NCBI GenBank assembly: GCA_963742955.1
Contig: CAVUOA010000008.1
Span: 496,001 to 560,000, forward strand
Origin: CAVUOA01 sp963742955
GTDB taxonomy: Bacteria > Bacteroidota > Ignavibacteria > Tepidaquicellales > OLB5
Length of the DNA stretch: 64,000 bases
Reading direction: 5' to 3'
In this document: piece by piece, positions 1 to 10,524 of the stretch
Numbering within the stretch: the first letter of the stretch is position 1
Layout of the letters: every line of letters begins with the position of its first letter
Notes under the pieces: model-generated
What the model was told of the DNA's origin: nothing
The model's input: only the letters and a program-made list of their open reading frames with translations
Database searches by the model: none
Translations under genes and position numbers: made by a program

Positions 1-1352
1 CAGTTAGTGTTTTATCATCCAAACCTATATCTCTTTCCACAACGTAATCTGCATTAATAAATTTTAAGAAGATTGTAAGGATGCATCCTTTCTTCCAGCG
101 AAGTTGACATTATTTCCTTATTTAATTCAAGGTCACGGTTTACAAGCGCAGCAGCATCTATTATGTACCTGTTTGAGTAATAACCGATCGCTCCGACATC
201 ATTGACCAGTATTCTGGAATTTTCAGGAGTATTATCATTGAACCACTTCCCTACCGGAATTAAACAATTTTCTATACCGTTAGAAAAATTACCTGTATGA
301 GGCTTAACAAATTTATAAAAAGTGAACTGAGAAATTACGAGAATAACTATAAACAATACCACTCCCGCCGAAAACTTATACTTAACATTCAGCATTTCAA
401 TCAGTTTGACAGCCATAATTGTAAAAACAGGTATAATAATCATAAAATAACGGGATATAATATCGGCATCCGTAACTACATAAAGCAAAAGTAATCCGGC
501 AGGCCAAAGAATAAGGGGCATGAATTGTCTAAGCATTCTATTCTTCCATGCCATTACAATAAATATCAATGCAAGCAGAATTTCAATTCCGCTAGAGGGG
601 GCCAGCGTTTTAGTAATTTCTAAGACCTGCGCTGTGATGGTACTGATATTGAATGTTAAAGTTGATTTGCCAAGAGTTGTATTTGCTAAGAATGTTCCGA
701 ATGTAATTTTCGAATAAATTAAAAACGGAATGATACTCAATGCGAAAAGAATAATATACATTATAATATTCTTAAACTCGGTTTTATTTTTCTCAACCAG
801 CACGCAGACAAAGATGACAAGAAATAATATAAACCCTTCAGGTCTAATCAGGAAAAATAACCCGCACAGAAAAAAGCTTAAGGCATAATTCTTTTTAAAA
901 TAAAAATAAAGGACGAGAAGCATCATCAGTACTGCAAGGTTGGTTTCCATTCCGGTAAACGACCATCGGATGAACCAAATATTCAGTGTAAATAAGGATA
1001 CAGCTAAAAGAGGATAAAATGTATCTCCTTTGTCATTAAATATTAATTTAGCAAGCCGGAAAAATATTAGAATTGAAAATGCAGCACAAATAATATCCAG
1101 TATTTTTGAAAACCAAAAGGCATCAATTCCCGGAAAATAAGGTATGGAAAGTATAATTACCCAGAAAGGACTGGTAACGCCATAGCTTGGCTCACCCGGG
1201 TTAAATGAAAAACCATGACCGCCTGCAATATTTCGTGCATACTGCATATAGATAAAGGTATCATCCGGTGAATAAGGTAATTTCTGAATTGTGTCTGAAA
1301 GAAAAAAAATTACCGCAGCTGCAAGAAATAAATAGGCAGTTTTATTTTTCAT
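1..1352 (-). CDS. GT-C type multi-spanning membrane glycosyltransferase, partial and frameshifted
   Basis: The protein opens with a membrane segment (about residues 7-20), then a loop with an acidic pair in SPDDTFIYMQYARN (28-41), then about ten more hydrophobic segments. This is the layout of GT-C glycosyltransferases that use polyprenyl-phosphate sugars (ArnT/PMT-like). The acceptor cannot be read. The frame stops at 54, but reading in the neighbouring frame gives an open continuation (FINADYVVERDIG) to the window edge. A one-base insertion in the T run at 62-65 therefore probably breaks a gene whose C-terminus lies outside. It follows fabG by 41 bases on the same strand with no clear ribosome site, so it may close that operon or be expressed separately. 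Confidence 0.7.
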
Positions 1353-1393
1353 CAGGTTTTAATTTATATGTAGCTGAGAGGAAAAGCCCTAAA

Positions 1394-2140
1394 TTACATC
1401 ACCATACCGCCGTCAACGCAAATAACCTGCCCGGTGATATAATTTGCCTTTTCCGAAGCCAGAAATGCAACCAAACCTGCTATTTCAGCCGGTTTTGAAC
1501 CGCGTTTAAGCGGGATAAGATTCAGCAAAGCCATTCTTTGGTCATCATTGAGCTTAGCAGTCATTTCTGTTTCTACAAAACCGGGAGCAATACAGTTCAC
1601 ATTAATATTTCTTGAAGCCAGTTCCTTAGCAACGGATTTTGAAAGACCGATAAGCCCTGCTTTTGAAGCAGCATAGTTTGCCTGCCCGAAATTTCCCATT
1701 AAGCCTACAACCGAGCTGATATTAATAATTTTCCCGCTCCTCTGCTTTGCCATTATTCGTGAAACAGCGCGGATTGTATTAAACGAACCTTTCAGGTTTA
1801 CGGCAAGAACAGCATCCCAGTCTTCTTCTGTCATCCTGATAAGAAGGCGGTCTCTTGTAATACCTGCGTTGTTAACAAGAATATCTATTCTACCCAGTTC
1901 AGCGGCAGTTTCATCTATTGCCTGCTGTGCGGCAGCAGTGCTGGTTATATCAACTTTCTTTGTTAATACTTTCCTGCCTTTGTTTCTCAAATTATCAGCT
2001 TTTGATTCAAAATCATCAGGAAATGATAAATCAAAAGCTACAATGTCAGCACCTTCATTAACAAATTCTTCTGCAATTGCAAACCCGATTCCGCGGGCGC
2101 CGCCGGTGATTACGGCAATTTTGTCTTTTAATAATTCCAT
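1394..2140 (-). CDS. fabG: 3-oxoacyl-ACP reductase FabG (second copy)
   Basis: This is a 248-residue short-chain dehydrogenase that reduces 3-oxoacyl-ACP with NADPH in the fatty-acid elongation cycle. The cofactor motif TGGARGIG is at 12-19 and NNAG at 90-93. The catalytic Ser is at 142/143, with Tyr156 and Lys160 in YAASK. The C-terminal ITGQVICVDGGMVM is the usual FabG ending. It starts 5 bases after the stop of another FabG-like gene, and both lie behind fabD, which supports a fatty-acid role. Of the two copies this one has the more canonical C-terminus and is the better candidate for the essential FabG. Confidence 0.92.
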   Translation of the reverse strand: MELLKDKIAVITGGARGIGFAIAEEFVNEGADIVAFDLSFPDDFESKADNLRNKGRKVLTKKVDITSTAAAQQAIDETAAELGRIDILVNNAGITRDRLLIRMTEEDWDAVLAVNLKGSFNTIRAVSRIMAKQRSGKIINISSVVGLMGNFGQANYAASKAGLIGLSKSVAKELASRNINVNCIAPGFVETEMTAKLNDDQRMALLNLIPLKRGSKPAEIAGLVAFLASEKANYITGQVICVDGGMVM

Positions 2141-2145
2141 AATAA

Positions 2146-2901
2146 TTATTCTGGTTTAAAATGAATTTTTTCTTCTTTCTTTAATGATGTTGCTTCCACT
2201 ACAAAAGTCTGTCCGTTTATGAGGTCAGAATCAGGAGAAGCAAGGAACACAACAAAATCTGCAACCTTATCAGGTTTTGCCGCTTTTCTCTTTACCTGCT
2301 GGTTAAATATGACTGCTTTCTGTTCTTCAGTAAGTCCTGCTGTCATATCGGTTTCAACAAATCCCGGAGCAACCGTGTTAGCTTGAATGTTATAAGCTGC
2401 AAGTTCCTTTGAAAGAGCTTTGGTTAATCCTATCATCCCGGCTTTTGATGCAACATAGTTTGATTGACCTGCATTGCCAACCGTAGCAACTATAGAGCTT
2501 ATATTTATTATTTTCCCGAAATGATTTTTAACCATAATTTTAGCCGCCTCCCTGCAAAACAAAAAAGCGCCTTTTAAATTTGTATTTATAACAATGTCCC
2601 AATCTTCTTCTTTCATTCTCATAATCAACCCGTCTTTGGTAATCCCGGCATTATTCACAAGAACATCAACACTTCCGAATTCTTTTTCGACTGATTTTAC
2701 AACTTTTATCACTGCAGCCGAATCAGCTGAGTCGCACTGAAAATATTTAATGCCTTTGGAATTAAAATAATTGGGGTCAATTCTGCTCTTGTAGGTAATA
2801 GCAACTTTAGCGCCGAGTTCGGCAAATTTTGCAGCGATAGCTCTGCCGATACCCCTTGAGCCGCCGGTTACGAGAACTGATTTATTTTCGAATGAGTGCA
2901 T
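2146..2901 (-). CDS. fabG: 3-oxoacyl-ACP reductase-like SDR (first fabG copy)
   Basis: This 251-residue SDR has TGGSRGIG at 12-19, NNAG near 83-86, Ser135/136, Tyr149 and Lys153, so all catalytic residues are present. It is clearly diverged from the copy that follows it. After NGQTFVVE the C-terminus ends in a Lys/Glu-rich tail instead of the usual VDGG. It sits 14 bases after fabD and 5 bases before the second FabG, so the three are almost certainly co-transcribed. The substrate could be a distinct acyl chain length, or the pair may form a heteromer as reported for some tandem FabG proteins. That part is inference. Confidence 0.85.
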   Translation of the reverse strand: MHSFENKSVLVTGGSRGIGRAIAAKFAELGAKVAITYKSRIDPNYFNSKGIKYFQCDSADSAAVIKVVKSVEKEFGSVDVLVNNAGITKDGLIMRMKEEDWDIVINTNLKGAFLFCREAAKIMVKNHFGKIINISSIVATVGNAGQSNYVASKAGMIGLTKALSKELAAYNIQANTVAPGFVETDMTAGLTEEQKAVIFNQQVKRKAAKPDKVADFVVFLASPDSDLINGQTFVVEATSLKKEEKIHFKPE

Positions 2902-2915
2902 TAAGAATATTTTAA

Positions 2916-3836
2916 TTAGAGATTGTTCAGGTCCTCGGCTTTATCGAATCCTTTGTTTACAACATTAGGATTAATTCGTTTTATCAACCCCTGCAGGACT
3001 TTACCCGGCCCAAGCTCAATGAACTCTTCTGCACCATCGTTTATCATATTAATAACACTTTGCTCCCACCTAACCGAAGATGTTAATTGGTTATAAAGCA
3101 AGCCTTTTATAGTATCAACAGGCGTATCAGGTAAAATCGGTTCAGCAGTTACATTGGCATAAACAGGAATCTTTACATTAGTTATAGGAGCAGTATCAAG
3201 CGCTTTTTTAAACTCTTCTTTTGCAGACTCCATTAAAGGTGAGTGAAAAGCGCCATGAACCGTCAGCTCCTTCACAAGTTTTGCTTTCCTTGCTTTTGCG
3301 AGTTCCATAGCTCTTTTGACCCCATCAACCGAGCCTGAGATTACAATTTGCCCCGGAGAATTAAAATTAGCAACCTGTACAATTCCGGCAGAAGACGCCT
3401 CTTTGCAAATTTCCTCAACAATTTCAGGTTCAAGACCCATTACGGCTGCCATAGTGCCTTTTTGTTCTTCACCCGCTCTTTGCATAAGTTCGCCTCTTAA
3501 TTTTACAAGTTTCAGTCCTTCTTCAAAAGTAAAAGCGCCTGCGCAAACGAGTGCAGAATATTCACCTAAAGAATGACCTGCAGTATATGCAGGTATTAAT
3601 TTATTTTGCACGATTTTTGTTAGACAAATAGAATGGGTGAAAATAGCAGGCTGAGTAATAAATGTCTGTTTTAGCTTTTCTTCAGGTCCTTCAAAGGATA
3701 TTGTATTAAGCTCAAAACCTAAGATTTCGTTAGCTTTTTGATAAATTTCTCTTGTTTCTTCATTAGATTCATAAAGAGTTTTTGCCATGCCTACATACTG
3801 GGCGCCCTGACCGGGATAAATAAATGCTGTTTTCAT
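2916..3836 (-). CDS. fabD: Malonyl-CoA:ACP transacylase FabD
   Basis: This 306-residue enzyme loads malonyl units from CoA onto acyl carrier protein. GQGAQ is at 9-13, the nucleophile elbow GHSLGEY at 87-93 has Ser89, and the downstream HGAFHSPLM segment carries the second catalytic His. Length is normal for the family. It is the first gene of a minus-strand fabD-fabG-fabG group. Its start lies 186 bases from the divergent SLBB gene, so both promoters must sit in that gap. acpP and fabF, often neighbours of these genes, are not visible here. Confidence 0.95.
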   Translation of the reverse strand: MKTAFIYPGQGAQYVGMAKTLYESNEETREIYQKANEILGFELNTISFEGPEEKLKQTFITQPAIFTHSICLTKIVQNKLIPAYTAGHSLGEYSALVCAGAFTFEEGLKLVKLRGELMQRAGEEQKGTMAAVMGLEPEIVEEICKEASSAGIVQVANFNSPGQIVISGSVDGVKRAMELAKARKAKLVKELTVHGAFHSPLMESAKEEFKKALDTAPITNVKIPVYANVTAEPILPDTPVDTIKGLLYNQLTSSVRWEQSVINMINDGAEEFIELGPGKVLQGLIKRINPNVVNKGFDKAEDLNNL

Positions 3837-4022
3837 AGTTTACAAATATAAAAAAAGCTTGGGTGAATATCTATCTTATTATATTTAACATATTTGTTAA
3901 GTTTTTAAGGCAAGGCATATAAAAATAACCAAGTTAGTGGTTTTATATTGTATAATTTTAAGCTATATTTAGTATTGATATTTGCAGTAAAATTGAAAAA
4001 TTGATAACCTAACGAAAGGTTA

Positions 4023-4547
4023 ATGAATAAATTATTAATTCCGGCGGCATTTATTTTATTAATTTTGTGCCAGCCAGCATTTTCACAAAACGATGACCTA
4101 ATATTAGGAAAAGAAAAATCCTTGTCAACAGCGGCATTTTATGATTTAGGTGACCCCATGGGTGTAAATATTGATGTTAATCTTTGGGGATTTGTAAAAT
4201 TGCCCGGAAGGTACAGAATCCCTTATAATTCAACGTTCATGGATTTAATGTCTTTTTGCGGAGGTCCGGCTGAAAACACAAATCTTAAAGAAATAAGAAT
4301 TTTCAGACCCGGCAATGATTCATTAAAAACCAAGAGTGAAATTATTAAGCTCAATTACGATGATTTATTATGGGGTGAAAACATAAATACCGGGAAATTC
4401 AATAATCCTGTATTAAAATCAGGTGATATAATACTGGTGATGGAAGATAAAAGATACAGTTTTAGGGATAATCTTTTAATTATCCTTCCTGTTGTTTCAA
4501 GTATATTGACCATTGTTACATTGGTAGTAACTTTAACAAATAAATAA
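4023..4547 (+). CDS. SLBB-domain polysaccharide export-associated protein
   Basis: The protein has 174 residues. A signal peptide (1-21, ending CQPAFSQ) is followed by an SLBB-like ubiquitin-fold segment with WGFVKLPGRYRIPYN at about 54-68 and FCGGPAENTNL at about 77-87. A C-terminal membrane helix (about 148-170) is not usual for classic Wza-type lipoproteins. It lies 5 bases before the tyrosine kinase/chain-length gene, so it is probably the envelope partner that links the inner-membrane regulator to export of the glycan. No lipobox is seen in the mature start (SQNDD), so anchoring is by the C-terminal helix. Family assignment is good; the precise role is inferred from context. Confidence 0.75.
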   Translation: MNKLLIPAAFILLILCQPAFSQNDDLILGKEKSLSTAAFYDLGDPMGVNIDVNLWGFVKLPGRYRIPYNSTFMDLMSFCGGPAENTNLKEIRIFRPGNDSLKTKSEIIKLNYDDLLWGENINTGKFNNPVLKSGDIILVMEDKRYSFRDNLLIILPVVSSILTIVTLVVTLTNK

Positions 4548-4552
4548 AGAAT

Positions 4553-6848
4553 ATGGAAAATCCCGGCAGTCAAAAAAATTCGATATCCTCAGTAGATAAC
4601 GCGATAAAATCTTCTCATAACATCAGGTTTTATTTTAACCTGATTCTGAGGAATAAAATACCAATAACGCTGAGCCTGATAGTAGGTTTTATAGTATCTT
4701 ACTTTTACGCGTATTCACAGGTAGATATTTACAGTTCATCGTCATCGTTAAGACTTACCAAACCCAAAGAGAACGTACTGGAAGGTAAAATATTTTCTGA
4801 TATTGAAGGTGAATTGCCGGAAAGATTCATTAACAATGAAGTTGAAATCCTCAAATCGTTCGCCATCAGGGAGAAGACGGCAAATGCATTAAGAGACTCT
4901 TTTGAAGTATTGAAAGGCAAAATGGGCTTTTATCTGATTAGTTCAAGTCCCGAAAATCCTTTAAAGCCGAAGAGTGTTAATCAGATTTCTAGTATACTGA
5001 CTTACAGCATTGAAATTTCTCAAAAGAGAGGGCTTGATATAGTAAACATAAAAGCTGAAAGCCATTCTCCGCAGGAAGCAGCCCTTATTGCAAACTGTTA
5101 TGCGGAAGCTTACGCCGATTACTCTTTGAAATCGAACAGGGGTCATCTCACTCTCAACAGAGAATTTCTTGAAAACCAGGTAAAGGAAAAATATGACTCT
5201 CTTTTGAAAACTGAAGAGAAACTGACAAATTTTTTGAGAACTGAGAATATTGCTGAACTTGACGCTCAGTCATCAGCAATAATAAATTCACTTTCAGTCT
5301 ATAGAGCAGCAGCATAATCAGGCGCAAATCGAACTCCAGTCGAGCTCAAAATCTGTACAGGATATAAACCGTGAACTTTCCAAGTTTGACCCTGAGGCTA
5401 CTAAATTTATTGCCAGCAAGATAACAGACCCGTACATACAGGAACTGCAGCAAGAAATTGCAAAATTGGAAATTCAAAGAGACCTGACTAAAGCAGGAAA
5501 CGAAGATTTGTTGAAAGATTCAAAATCTTACAAAGACATCAATAAGAAAATTGACGAGCTGAAGAAAAACTTAAATGCCAAAATAGAGATACTGAAAGAA
5601 GGAGCAACCTCAAACACACCTGATGAAAGACGTGAAATATCTATGAAATTATTCGAAGCACAGGAACAGTACAACCAGAATAATATCAAAGAGAAAATGC
5701 TCAAATCTTTCCTTTCAAAATACCAGTCACAATTCGATAAACTTCCTGAACAGACTATTCAGTACGCAAATCTTGACAGGGAAAGAAGGTCAAACGAGAA
5801 AGTATATTTAATGCTGCTTGAAAAATACCAGGAAGCGGTTATCAATGAAGAATCACAGCCGAATAATGTAAAAATAATTGATTACGGTAAAGTACCGGGA
5901 GCTCCTTCAAAACCGAACAGGTTTTTGATTATTCTGATTGGAATTATTGTTGGACTCGGCTTAGGGTACAGCTTTGCATTATTCAGAAACATACTGGATG
6001 TATCAGTTAAATCGCCTGAAGAGCTTGAGAATATGGGTATTTCTCTTATCGGATGGGTGCCTACGTTTATACGAATTTCGCGCAACGGGAGGCATACACC
6101 ATCGGAACAGGAGCTTATACTTGCATATAATTCTGATTCAGCACCTGCCGAATCATTCAGAACCTTAAGGACAAGGCTTCAGTTCTCAAAACTTGAACCG
6201 GAGCCCATAAAGACAATTCTTATAACCAGCTCAATTCCCAGGGAGGGTAAAACAATAATTTCAGCAAATCTTGCTGCAAGTTTCTCGCTTTCGCATAAAG
6301 TACTTTTACTGGACTGCGATTTCAGAAAACCGAGACTTCATAATTTGTTCAATCAAAAGAGATATCCCGGGCTTTGCGATTACCTTTTTGGCACAGTTCC
6401 GATGGAAGAAATTATCAGGGAAACTCAATTCGAAAATTTATCTTTGATTACCTGCGGCACAATACCAACAAACCCGGCAGAGCTGATTGCTTCAAAACAT
6501 ATGCAGAATTTTCTTAACTCCGTTAAATCTCATTTCGATTACATCTTAATTGACTCTCCGCCGCTGGCAACCGTAACAGACGCTGAATTACTTTCATCGT
6601 ACGCTGACGGAACCGTTGTCGTAAGTCTTGCCAACAAGACCAGAATGGATTTGCTTATCAATACAATTGATACTTTAAACAAGATTAATGATACCTTCAT
6701 AGGAGTCATTTTAAATAACTTCGATTATCAGGCAGCTTACGGAAGTTACTATAAATACTATTATTACTATTACGGTTCCGAGAAAGGTAAATCAAAAGGA
6801 GAAGGCACTGAAAACAAATCAAAAGCACTGCCGCCGGTTAAAAAATAA
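4553..6848 (+). CDS. Polysaccharide chain-length regulator with BY-kinase domain (Wzc-like), one frameshift
   Basis: A Wzz domain with first membrane helix near residues 35-52 is followed by a long coiled-coil periplasmic part, a second membrane helix (FLIILIGIIVGLGLGYSFAL) and a cytoplasmic kinase. The kinase has Walker A SSIPREGKT, Walker A' LLLDCDF, Walker B YILIDSPP and a Tyr-rich tail (YGSYYKYYYYYYG) for autophosphorylation. The frame stops at 5317. The next frame reads through from about 5292 (IEQQHNQAQIEL) into the rest, and the total length of 2296 bases equals 765 codons plus one base. A one-base insertion near 5290-5297 is the simplest reading. This protein controls glycan chain length and export together with the upstream SLBB protein. 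Confidence 0.88.
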
Positions 6849-6863
6849 ATCCCGGAGGTTGCA

Positions 6864-7151
6864 TTGCAGCTAAGAGTTTTTTTTAGAGCTTTTCCCGAAA
6901 CTGCAAAATGTCCTTCGTGTTCCAAAATCGGAAGAATAAGAAGGTCCAGAAGCCATAATTTTTTTGAATCGATTATTAAATACACACGCCTGTGGGGATA
7001 TTATAAATGCAGAGAATGCGGGTGGAGAGGAATTATGAGCAAGTATACTTTCAACCGGTATTCTCTGATAACTCTTGTCTTTTATGTTTCTCTCATTTTG
7101 CTTGTTGCATATACTATTACAAATATACTGAAAAAGAATTTCGGAGAGTAA
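6864..7151 (+). CDS. Zinc-ribbon single-pass membrane protein, function unknown
   Basis: This small protein of 95 residues starts at TTG 6864, supported by a strong GGAGG at 6854-6858. Two knuckles, CPSC (16-19) and CRECGW (50-55), form a probable zinc ribbon. They are followed by a membrane helix (about 68-86) and a short basic tail. It begins 15 bases after the kinase gene and should be in the same transcript. The zinc ribbon would face the cytoplasm if the N-terminus is inside. I do not recognise a named family. An accessory or assembly role next to the BY-kinase is a guess from position. Confidence 0.65.
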   Translation: MQLRVFFRAFPETAKCPSCSKIGRIRRSRSHNFFESIIKYTRLWGYYKCRECGWRGIMSKYTFNRYSLITLVFYVSLILLVAYTITNILKKNFGE

Positions 7152-7213
7152 ATGCTGCTGCATCTGAACTCCACAAGCAAATTTGTTTGCCTTAAAAATA
7201 TTTTGAGAAAAGC

Positions 7214-7793
7214 ATGGTTAGAGACTTTTCAAAAATAAATTTTCATGAATTCGTAAACGAGGGGCTTGCCGTTAACGGTTTTAGAATTTCCAATATCACA
7301 TTTGAGCTTATGCAAAACCGTCTAAACGATTTTATGAATTTTGTCAATAGTATCAGATTGGAGTACAAAAGCCTTTACGGATGGGATATTGAATCAAGAG
7401 AATACTTTCTTAACGGCATGGTTGATAAGTGGAAGTACAGTTTTGTTATATTTAACAAAAATGATGAAATTTGTTTTCTGAATTTTTCGTCAGTATACGG
7501 GAACATCATTCATAACCATTGTACATATGCCCCTAAAAGAAACCCGAAACTTTAATTTCGCTAAATACCACATTATAAAATTGTGCCAAACGGGGCTGGA
7601 TAACGGCATCACTCACCAGGAAGGTTTCTGGCCAAAAAATAATAACGGGTCAATAATATTATTTTTAAAGATGGGCTGGGAAATACAGAGCATCCGCAAT
7701 AATAAAGAACTTTTCATGACGGCAGACCTGTTAAAGTCAGGAACAGAACTTACACTCTGCTTTCGTCCAACAAGAATTGACAAACTAAAATGA
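7214..7793 (+). CDS. GNAT-like acyltransferase fold protein, frameshifted
   Basis: Two overlapping frames (7214-7555 and 7527-7793) join into one protein of about 192 residues if one A is removed from the AAAA run at 7535-7538. The joined text reads HCTYAPKETRNFNFAKY. The total of 580 bases is 193 codons plus one base. The C-terminal half (GLDNGITHQEGFWPKNNNGS, then FLKMGWE) has the look of the cofactor-binding and last strands of a GNAT-type acyltransferase, but no diagnostic motif is certain. It lies immediately before an acyl-reductase-like SDR and AsnB, which suggests these act together on an acyl or amide decoration. Function is not established. Confidence 0.5.
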
Positions 7794-7802
7794 TACATTA
7801 AA

Positions 7803-8538
7803 ATGGATAAAAAAAACGTACTTCTGATGGGTTCTTCCGGCGGTTTAGGGCAGTATTTTGTAAAAGGACTCGCTTCGGCAGGCTATAATCTTGCACTACA
7901 TTATTTTTCTGGTGAAGAAAAAATTGAAGCTTTAAAACGGGATATGAATGCTTTTGAAATAAAAACCGGCGCTTATAAAGCAGATATAACTTCAGAAAAT
8001 GAAATAATGTCGATGATTGAAAAAATTCAAACAGAATTTGGAACAATAGATGTGCTGATAAATAATGCCGGTATATCTATAGATGGCGTCAGCTGGAAAC
8101 TAGGACTGGATTCATGGAACAAGGTCATGGCTGTTAACCTGACAGGTCCGTTTCTCTGTATTAAACATACATTGCCCATGATGAGGCAATCCGGATGGGG
8201 CCGAATTATAAATATTACTTCAGTAGTTTCGCAGTTAGGTGTTCCAGGCACTTCAGCATATTCTGCTTCAAAAGCAGCTTTATCGGGACTTACAAAAACC
8301 GTTTCAAAGGAAGTCATAAAATACAATATTACCGTAAACCAGATTTCATTAGGATATTTTCATGCTGGGATGCTGTTCCGGATACCGGAAGAAATAAGGG
8401 AGCAGAATAAAGTCTACCATGCCTAAAAAAGAATTCGGAGAACCTGATGAAATTGTCAGGTGCTTGCTATATCTTATCGATGAAAAAGCCAATTATATAA
8501 CCGGACAGACAATAAACATAAACGGAGGTCTCTATTAA
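7803..8538 (+). CDS. FabG-like short-chain dehydrogenase, frameshifted
   Basis: An SDR of about 244 residues with GSSGGLGQ near the N-terminus, NNAG at about 88-91, the catalytic ITSVVSQ serine and YSASK. The frame ends at 8426. The neighbouring frame then carries the normal SDR ending (KKEFGEPDEIVRCLLYL, then ITGQTINING) to a stop at 8538. One extra base near 8406 accounts for this, and 736 bases is 245 codons plus one. It belongs to the 3-oxoacyl-ACP reductase branch but is embedded in a polysaccharide locus, 7 bases before asnB. It may reduce an acyl chain attached to the glycan or to a carrier protein. Confidence 0.8.
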
Positions 8539-8545
8539 AATATAG

Positions 8546-10468
8546 ATGTGCGGTATAAATGGAATATTGTCCGGAAATTCGGAGCTTAAGAAAAAAATTA
8601 TCCATCTTAATAATCTGCTGAAGCACAGAGGTCCCGATGATGAAGGCTATGTATGTATAAATACCTCCGGGGGAGAATCCTCTGCCTTTTCCGGTGATGA
8701 TACAATAGAATATGTAAAAAAAAAGCAGCCCCATATATCTTCCTCTAACTTTGAAAATTATGACCTTATCTTTGGCCACCGGAGGTTATCAATAATTGAC
8801 CTCAGCGAAACCGGCCATGGGCCAATGAGTGACGAAAATGGAGATATTTGGATTACCTTTAACGGAGAAATATATAATTATATTGAGCTGAAAGAAGAAC
8901 TTAAAGGATACGGATTTCGGTTCAGAACAATGAGCGATACCGAAGTAATAATAAAATCATACCTGAAATGGGGGGAAGACTGCTTTAACCGCTTTAACGG
9001 GATGTGGGCGCTTGCTATATGGGACTCGTTAAACAAAAAGCTGGTTTTATCAAGAGACCGGTTCGGGATTAAACCTCTTTATTATACATTTAACAGTCAT
9101 TATTTTGCCTTCTCTTCGGAAATTAAACCCCTGCTTTATTTAAATAAACCCGGAAATAAGCTGAATGAAAAGCTGATACCATTTTTTATCCTGTACGGCA
9201 ATAGGCTTAACCGAGATGAAACTTATATTACAGGAATTAATTCCGTGCGTCCGTCGCACTACCTTGTATACCGCAACGGCTCGCTGGAAACAAAGCAGTA
9301 TTACCAAATTCCTGGTGAAGACAGAAAACAAAAAACTGAAAAACAGCTTTCTGAAGAGCTCGTGGACCTTTTTTCAGATTCAATAAAACTGAGATTCAGG
9401 AGTGATACAGCAGTTGGCTCATGCCTTAGCGGCGGTTTCGATTCGTCAAGCATTGCAGCCATCTCTTACAAACTTTTCGGGAAGGGGTTAAATACTTTTT
9501 CCGCCGTTTGGAGTTATAAAGAATGTGATGAGAGCAAATACATTGATATTGTAAATAATGAGTTCCAGTGTAATTTTAACAAAATTGAACCGCCTGCAGA
9601 CGAATTTGAAACTACTTTTAATAAGCTATCCCACTTCCAGGAAATCCCAACTGAGGGACCCGGTTTATACCCGCAATGGTATGTAATGCAAAAAGCAAAG
9701 AACAAAGTAAAAGTGCTTCTTGACGGACAGGGTGGTGATGAAGTATTCGGAGGCTATTTTCTTATGGGAGCCTATTTAAGGTCTTTGATGCGTGATAAGA
9801 AACTGAAAAAACTTTATTCTAACATACCTGAATATATTTCATTTCTCAAACAAAAAGGTATCCACGGCTTCACAAGCTGGATATTCCCTGGGTTATACAA
9901 TAGAACCGTGAGAAGGTTTTTTTCAGAAAGGTCACGAATTCTTAACCGTGATGTATTAAAATCGCTAAGCAGGAAAGACCTTTATCATGATATTAATCCG
10001 CCGGGACTGCATAAGAATTATCTTAATAACCTGTCAATTCATTTTATTACCCAACTGACAATCCCGACCCTTTTACATTATGAAGACAGGTCATCTATGG
10101 CACATTCAATTGAAAGCAGGGTTCCTTTTCTTGACTTCGGCTGTTGAATTCGGTATTAATCTTCCGGCAAATTATCTTGCAGATGAAAAATTTGACAAGA
10201 CCATTATTTAAAAAAGCTTTATCAAAATATTTACCCGAACAAATAAATGAAAGAAAAGACAAACTTGGATACCCCGTGCCTTTTGCAAAATGGACAAGGA
10301 ATCAATTAAAAAAATATGTGATTGACTCATTAACAGACCGAAATGCAAAGATGTTTAAATACCTGGACAGAACGATTTATTGAACAAAATTTAAAGAGGC
10401 ATTTTAATTCGGAAATAGACTACAGCTGGGAAATATGGAGACTTCTGAGCTTTGAGAAAGTTCCTTGA
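8546..10468 (+). CDS. asnB: Asparagine synthase (glutamine-hydrolysing)-type amidotransferase AsnB, three frameshifts
   Basis: The N-terminal glutaminase domain has Cys2 (MCGINGI) and the RGPDDEG and NGEIYNY motifs. The synthetase domain has the PP-loop LSGGFDSSS near 294-302 and GQGGDEVFGGY. The frame breaks near 10140, where VPFLDF must continue as AVEFGINLPANYL. It breaks again near 10206 (before FKKALSKYLPEQI) and near 10375 (before FIEQNLKRHF), and ends at 10468. Combined, this gives about 639 residues, normal for AsnB. Such genes are common in surface-polysaccharide loci, where they amidate sugar acids or amino-acid substituents. General asparagine synthesis is the alternative. Confidence 0.85.
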
Positions 10469-10494
10469 ATTAATATATTAGCTGATTATCTTTG
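10464..10494 (+). promoter_or_regulatory. Candidate Bacteroidota-type promoter
   Basis: CTTG at 10464-10467 and TATCTTTG at 10487-10494 are separated by 19 bases. This matches the Bacteroidota pattern of a TTTG box near -33 and TAnnTTTG near -7. It overlaps the end of asnB and precedes the gene starting at 10525. Whether this lineage uses that promoter type is assumed, not shown. Confidence 0.3.
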
Positions 10495-10524
10495 TAAATC
10501 GATTATATTGAAAATAACTTAAGT

